Shown: piece by piece, positions 37,901 to 45,400 of the stretch
How positions within the stretch are numbered: the first letter of the stretch is position 1
Layout of the letters: every line of letters starts with the position of its first letter
Position numbers and translations under genes: made by a program
Source: Myxocyprinus asiaticus
Taxonomy: Eukaryota; Chordata; Actinopteri; Cypriniformes; Catostomidae
Assembly (NCBI RefSeq): GCF_019703515.2
Contig: NC_059348.1
Coordinates: 23,112,156 to 23,176,155, forward strand
Direction: 5' to 3'
Length of the DNA stretch: 64,000 nucleotides
Notes under the pieces: generated by a model
Seen by the model: the letters and a program-made list of their open reading frames with translations, nothing else
What the model was told of the DNA's origin: nothing
Databases searched by the model: none

Positions 37901-40900
37901 CAAAGTTCTGGGTGCACTAGCTATGTGTGTGTGTGCATTCCTCCATCCTTATGACTTTACCCGTGCACATCTATAAGATATTTTCAAAAGTGTCAATAAA
38001 CCTGCTCTTCGGCACAGTTCAAATTTGTATTTGACTTATTTGCTCAGCAAACTCTTTGCAGGCTTTTGATTTTCATGACACCACATTTCAGGATGACCAA
38101 AGCAACATTTCAGATGCAATGATTGGTCCGCTGGTTAGTCCAGTTATAAACTAATTATTCAGTCACATGACTTTGATGAGCATCCTGTATTCCTAATAAA
38201 TTCAATGGGAGTTTATTCAGTAAATGTGCATTTCTTCTTATCAAATTAAAAATGTATCAATAAATTAAACTAGATGTTACTGTAAAGGCCAAAGTATACT
38301 TCCATTGTCTGCGTTGCTAATAGTTTCATGCGCAGTAGGGCTGCAACTAACGATTATTTTGATAATCGATTAATCTAAAGATTATAGAATGATTTTTCGA
38401 CTATTTGGTGATTATTGCAACGATAACAGATTATTCAGCTTGTGCCCTGACTTAAAAGTTTGTATTAAACGTGCTTACTAACAATAAAGAGGACAAAATC
38501 ATCTTTTAAAAATACCTCTAAACGACATTCACTGAATTAAAGGGAAAAAATAATTTTTATTAAGTTTAATTCAGTAAAGAAATTCACTGCAAAAAAAATC
38601 CTATTGTTATCAAGTGTTTTTGTCTTGTTTTCCATTTAAAATTGATACATTTACTTGAGAAGCAACATGCAAGATATTTACACTTACTTTAAGAGAATGT
38701 ATCTTAAATATAAATGTATTTTGTATATAAGTATATTTTTTCACTTGGTTATACTTCTGTGTGCAGTAAAGACAAAATATACTTATATTCAAGATCTATT
38801 CTCTAAAAGCAAGTCTAAATATATTATATGCTGCTTCTCAGGTGAATTAATCTTTTTTTTTTGAAAGGATTTTTAGATATTTTAAAATATGTGCATTTTT
38901 AATATTATATTCAACATTCTCAGATAACAATGTTTTCTTCTGCAGTATAGCTGCTAAAGGAATTGTACTTTGTTTTAAAGGAGTTTTAGATATTTATATT
39001 GGAAAACAAGTCAAAACAAAAACAAATCAAAAACGTATTTTGTTGCAGTGTATAATGGGGCAAAGACTACCCTCTCTCACCTTTCTGTTCACTTCAATCC
39101 ATCTTTAACTCACAAAAAAAAATAAAATAAAAAACTCATTAATAAAGCTGAGTATTGCCAATTTAATCACGATAAGAAATGCAGTGAAACATATATTATG
39201 ATTCAATAACAATATCACGTTATAATCTAGCTGCATTAAGTGTGCGTGCTCGAGGGAAGAGCATCCCCGTGACAGAGTGTGCATCAGCCGGCTGCAGTTT
39301 CAATATCTCCCCCTTAGATCGGGACATTCGCGCAACTCATAGAAGAGGCACTGACGCACAAAGAAATGCCAGTTTCGGAGTTTGTAGTTATTTACATGAT
39401 CTGCTTCCGTATTATTTTACCTTTAATAAAGCTATAACACATTAAATATAACTGCATTTAAGATGTAACGCCGGGGTGTTTCCTTTAAAGAGCTCCGGCT
39501 CCACTTATTCCACAACGAGAGTGCTTCTGTATTTACTTATTTTGTATTTTTGCATTATAATTCCCTCATACTTCGCAATCTACATCACCTGAAGCTGTGA
39601 AATTTTAGAGTGCATCTGGACTGTGAGCTGTGTAATTCTTCCTCAGTCAGGCGCGAACTGCAGTGCTGCTCTCGCGCATCATCATTAGAGTTTAATGTGA
39701 TCTCATGTTATGTTAAATGAGATCAAAACGACTATTCAACAACGAAAATTTGTGTCGACAATTTTTTATTGTCGACGTTGTCGATAATGTCGACTAATTG
39801 TTTCAGCCCTAGTGCACAGTATGCGTGATGCAAATTTCATCTTCAGCACAGTCTGCAAGGACCGTTCGTGTGCAGCCCATATTTTCTTGACACGCAGACA
39901 GTCCTCATCTGTGTGCACTGTCGCCGCAAACGCCTGCTGTTGACTACTAAAAGAGTATTAAAAAGCAGTCATAGTGCGCATTTGTCGAAAGCATTCGTAT
40001 TCGCTCACAAATATACTTTGAAAGGCAAAACAAGTATAATCCCTGATGTGTCCACAACCTACAGAATGAGTCTGCATGTACAAAAGTAAGCCTTTAATTA
40101 CAACTGCAATCATTGCTATAGATGACTGTGGCAGCACAGCAACAAATCCTTCAAACCGTACTGTGAATCCACCCATGTTTTCATACAAAGAGCTTTAGAT
40201 TCAGAACTAATCACCAAAATTAAAGAAATGCACTGTGTAATCCACAGTATATTTAATTTAGAGCACAGAGTTCAAATTTGCAACATTTTTGCTTATTGTG
40301 TCTTTTATTATGAGTCACCGGAATAAACTAAATGGTTTGTAGACAAGCTAGTTGTGACCCATGAAACCAGAGACCATTCCTGATTAAGATTTAATTACTC
40401 AGCAGATTCCCTGAATAATACATGGGCAGTCAGAGTCAACCAAGGTGCAGTATTTTAACACCTGAATGTTTATAATTTTATTTACAGACATTTAAAAGCC
40501 ATTTAAAATCTTTTTGGGATTGGAAGTTATATACAGCGTGTAATTTTTATTCCACATTTTTATTTTTATTTTTTGTCATGTTTTGTCCTTTTTATGTCCT
40601 TTAAATGTTATCAATACTTCATGTAATATTCAACAAAAATGAAATAAAATTTGATTAGACAAAAATAACCTATAATAAATATAGCATACCGTATTAGCTA
40701 CTTTCTTAGAAGTTTGGCCATGGTTTTGTGAATTTTACTTGCTTAGACTACTATGTGTTTTAGACAGTTTAAGATATCGCATTACATGTAGCATGATTTT
40801 GCAGAAACAGCACATTCATAACGTAAGATGCGCATTCGGACTACCGTATTGTGCAGATGTAAGTTACAGCTATTTAATTAATCTCATATTTAGCCTTTAT

Positions 40901-42384
40901 AGGATGTGTATGAGTGAGGTAATTTAGATTGCCATTGAACAGACTTAACATTCATCTATACCAGAGGTACAAAAACATTTTTTTTTTGTGAACAAACCGT
41001 TGCAAACCATGCCACAAATATGGATTGACAGGGCAAACAGAATATGGATGGTGACTTGTTGTGCTTGACATAAATGGAAAAATTCTGTTCTGCCAATGTG
41101 CTGTTACATAACAAAGCTGTTAATAGAGAAGCACACACCATACCACACCTTTCTACACAGTTTTGTTGGTCTGCTACTGATCACAAATCATGATAAAGTT
41201 ACTACTCATACCCTATACTGCAATGGCCTGTTCTTGACTCACACATGCAATCTATTTTCCCACATGAAAACAAAAATGAACATTATCCTGATATGCTAAA
41301 GGCACTCCCTGTATTCCCAGTAAATTTTATTCTTGCAAGAAACTAACTAATTTTCGAGAATGTCATGTGATGTGATGTAATCGGTTTGGACTTTTGCAAG
41401 GCATTGGAATGTGGAGATCTGTTAACTTTTTTTATACATCAAGTATGGTCTTCTTTCCTGTTAATGTTCATTTTCCAAAGCATCCATCTGCCCCAGACTG
41501 TGCTGTTAAGACTGTTGACGGGAAGCTCAGTTTGATTGCTTCCGCACTCCAAGAATGGTTCACTGTCACTTTCTTACCACTGAACTGGATAAACTCGATG
41601 GCACGCTGTGGCATTTCACCCATCCATAACAGTCATCCTGAACATAAGGCTACATAAATTAAAGGAATATTACGGGTTTGATAATAGTCAAGCTCTGTCA
41701 ACAGCACTTGTTGCATAATGTTGATTACCACAAAAATAATTGACTTGTTCCTCCTTTTCTTTTAAAAAACAAAAAACAAAAATCGAGGTTACAGTGAGGC
41801 ACTTACAATGGAAGTGAATGGGGCAAATTTTTGGAGGGATTAAAGGCAGAAATGTGAAGCTTATAATTTTATAAAGCACTTATTTTAAAGCTTCTGTTAA
41901 AAAAACAAATATTTATTGAGGCGTAAAGCTGTTTAAAACTTTGTTATTATGATCATTTTATGGTTTATGGCATTACATTGTCATGGCAATGAAGTTGAAA
42001 ATTGGCTATAACTTCACACAGAAAAGGTTAGTAAGCGATTTACCACATAATAATCACATTAACTTTTGAAACAATGAGTATTTTCATGTTTACGGATTGG
42101 CCCCCATTCACTTCCATTGTAAGTGCCTCACTATTACCGATTTATACTTATGCTTCCCTAAAGATACAATTATTTTGTGGTAATCAACATTATGTCACAA
42201 ATGCTTTCCATTTAGCTTAACCTGTATTGAACCTGGAATATACCTTTAAGGGATCCAGTGGACAAACGTAAAGTGATGCTCCATCAAAAGCTGAGAGCTC
42301 ACAGCTGTCGAATGAAGTGTTTCTAAATCACTGCACATCATAGCAGGTGTCTCAAGCTAATACAGGATTTACTTTCATCTCTCC

Positions 42385-42416
<32 letters not shown>

Positions 42417-45400
42417 GTGAAAGCAACATACTAGCCTAAGTTCTGCTATCAGTAGTGAGGCACCACATTTGAAGGAAACAACATTAGTGGCTCAGATGTC
42501 TAAATAAAGCAAACAGGCTGTATCTGTTGCTGAAGGAGCATGAATCTGGCAGTCCATCACTGGGTTCACTGGATTTCAAGACCTTCCAAAAATATCTCAA
42601 GCTGAGGTTACACTCAGTCACACATTAAAAAAGTTGAATGAGTAACAGTAACTTCTGCATTGCAGAAGTGTTGATTCACTCAGACAAAACAAGTGCCAAG
42701 CCCTGATGACTCTACACAAGCCCCACCAGAATAAAAAAAATATTGTCAAATCCAAACATTAAAAAAGGTTCAGTGTCATTATCTGGGATTTTTATATATT
42801 TGCAATTCTTAACTGCATCCCAAATTCCCAAAATACTCACCAGTTGATCAGAGCAAAAATGGTTGGGCACTTAAAACCTTTCCTCAAACACATTAACAAT
42901 ATTATTAAATCATACAATGCTCAACAGATGAATAATGTGCATTAGAAATAGTTAAAAATACCATGAAACTTTTCTTTATAATTTTCCATATATTTGAACA
43001 GATGACCCACTGATCTATTAAGCATTAATATATAGGGATGCACCGATGTATCAGTTGCCAATATTTATTGGTCCATTATTGACCATTGGCTATCGGTTAT
43101 AAGCATGAAAACACTTATATGATGGTTTATATATAATTAATTAGTAACACACTTTGTAAAAACTCTGTGAATTTAAATGCACAGCCAAGAAATAATAATA
43201 GCCGCATTGTGTAGAAGAGTTGGCACTCCTAAGAACATGTAATATTTATTTTTTATTCTTTCTCATTCTCACATTAATGTGGAAAAACATCATAAATGGA
43301 CGTAACAGTTATGTATGCGGCATTTAGCTGTAGTTTACATGAAGAGAAAACCATCCAAAACACTTTGAAACCAGCAGACTTAGACTTCAGAGACATCAGT
43401 ATAATATCCATAAATGCTGCATGATTGATTGAATTAAGATTGAAATTGCAGTATGGCCTTGCATGACTACTAAACCTTAAAAGGCTGTTTTAAAATATAG
43501 TATATATAACTTCTGTACATCTTTGTTGATTTTAACAATATACAATTGAAGTCAGAAGTTTACACACACTTAGGTTGAAATCATTAAAACTAATTTTTTA
43601 ACCACTACACAGATTTCATATTAGCAAACTATAGTTGTGGCAAGTCGTTTAGGACATCTACTTTGTGCATGACAAGTAATTTTTCCAACAATTGTTTACA
43701 GGCAGATTGTTTCACTTTTAATTACAGCCCGACCGATATGGGATTTTTGAGACTGATACCGATTTTAGAGAGGAAAAATTCACTGATTACCAATATGTGG
43801 CAGATATAGTTCATTTTTGAGCTCGAATGAAAAAAAATACCTTTTCTATGTGGATTGTGCACCGATATTGCACCAATATGACTATGCAAAGGTACTCAGA
43901 AGGCTGCTTTCTTAAATATTTTTATCAAAGAATATTTGACATTATTAATATACATTGTCAACATAGGAAAAAAAAAACTATATTTCCCTCTGAAATGTAG
44001 TGGAAGTAATAGAAAATGCCATGGTAATACTCAAGTAAAGTACAAGTACCTCTAAATTGTACTAAAGTACTGTTTTCTTGCTTATCAAAACATCATCAGC
44101 AATATTTCACTGTTAATGTATAACAAAACAGTCACAAACAATAACTCATGGTTCACTGCTGCCGAGTCAAGAGATAAACAGCGGCAGCAGTGTTACACCG
44201 TATTCTGCTATACAAGTTCAGGGGAAACTTTCAACTGTGGAAAACCTTTTTTGGACTTTTAAATATTACATTTCGTAAATGCAACGACTGGAATTGAAGG
44301 GGGTACCAAACTGTGAATCCTGAACAAAACAGTTTGGTGAACACATGTTTACTCATTAGCTTCAACTCAATTGACACGGTATGAAAGTAGCTACATGGTT
44401 AGCTAGTTAGCTATAAGCTCGTTGTCACGGAAAGTACAAGATGGACGTTGTTTATTTACTTTCCAGCATTGCGTCTCACCAACTAGGTAACAACGTCGCA
44501 TGAAATCAACACTCAACAGACACAATCCACCACTGCACTGTTGTCTGCTGAGCTGCAAAAAGTTGCTCTGATGTTTATCTTTCAATCTGCTACATTACTG
44601 ACTGCACTGACAAACTATAGATGGCTAACAGCAAACAGATGTGATAAACATGAGTGACATGGTTGTCAGAGACATGGTTAATGTTATATTAGTTATATTG
44701 AAGGGAAAATTATGGGGTCATTGTTTATGAACTTTCCAGTAGTATTTCACAAACTAGTTAGCAACTTACCGAGAAGAGACCGCTTAACTCCGCACTAAAG
44801 CTCAGCTCTGTAAACAATGGAGTCAGAGCACGCTTTGCTGGACAAACTATGTTATGACACCAATTCTAAATCACCCCAAGCATTGTTTTCTGCATTATAT
44901 GTTCTGAAAAAAAGTTTCATATCTGCACATATCAGAAAACATATGCACCGATACGATATATCTGTGAAAGGCTAATATCGGAAGATAATATCGGCCGGGC
45001 ACTACTTTTAATTGACTATATCACAATTCCAGTGGGTCAGAAGTTTACATACACGAAGTTAACTGTGCCTTTAAGCAGCTTGGAAAATTCCAGAAAATGA
45101 TATCAAGCCTTTAGGCAATTAGCCAATTAGCTTCTGATAGGCTGATTGGCGTCAACTGGAGGTGTACCTGTGGATGTATTTTAAGGCCTACCTTCAAACT
45201 CAGTGCCTCTTTGCTTGACATCATGGGAAAATCAAAAGAAATCAGCCAAGACCGCAGAAAAAAATAGTGGACCTCCACAAGTCTGGTTCATCCTTGGGAA
45301 CAATTTCCAAACGCCTGAAGGTACCACGTTCATCTGTACAAACAATAGTATGCAAGTATAAACTCCATGGGACCACGCAGCCATCATACCGCTCAGGAAG

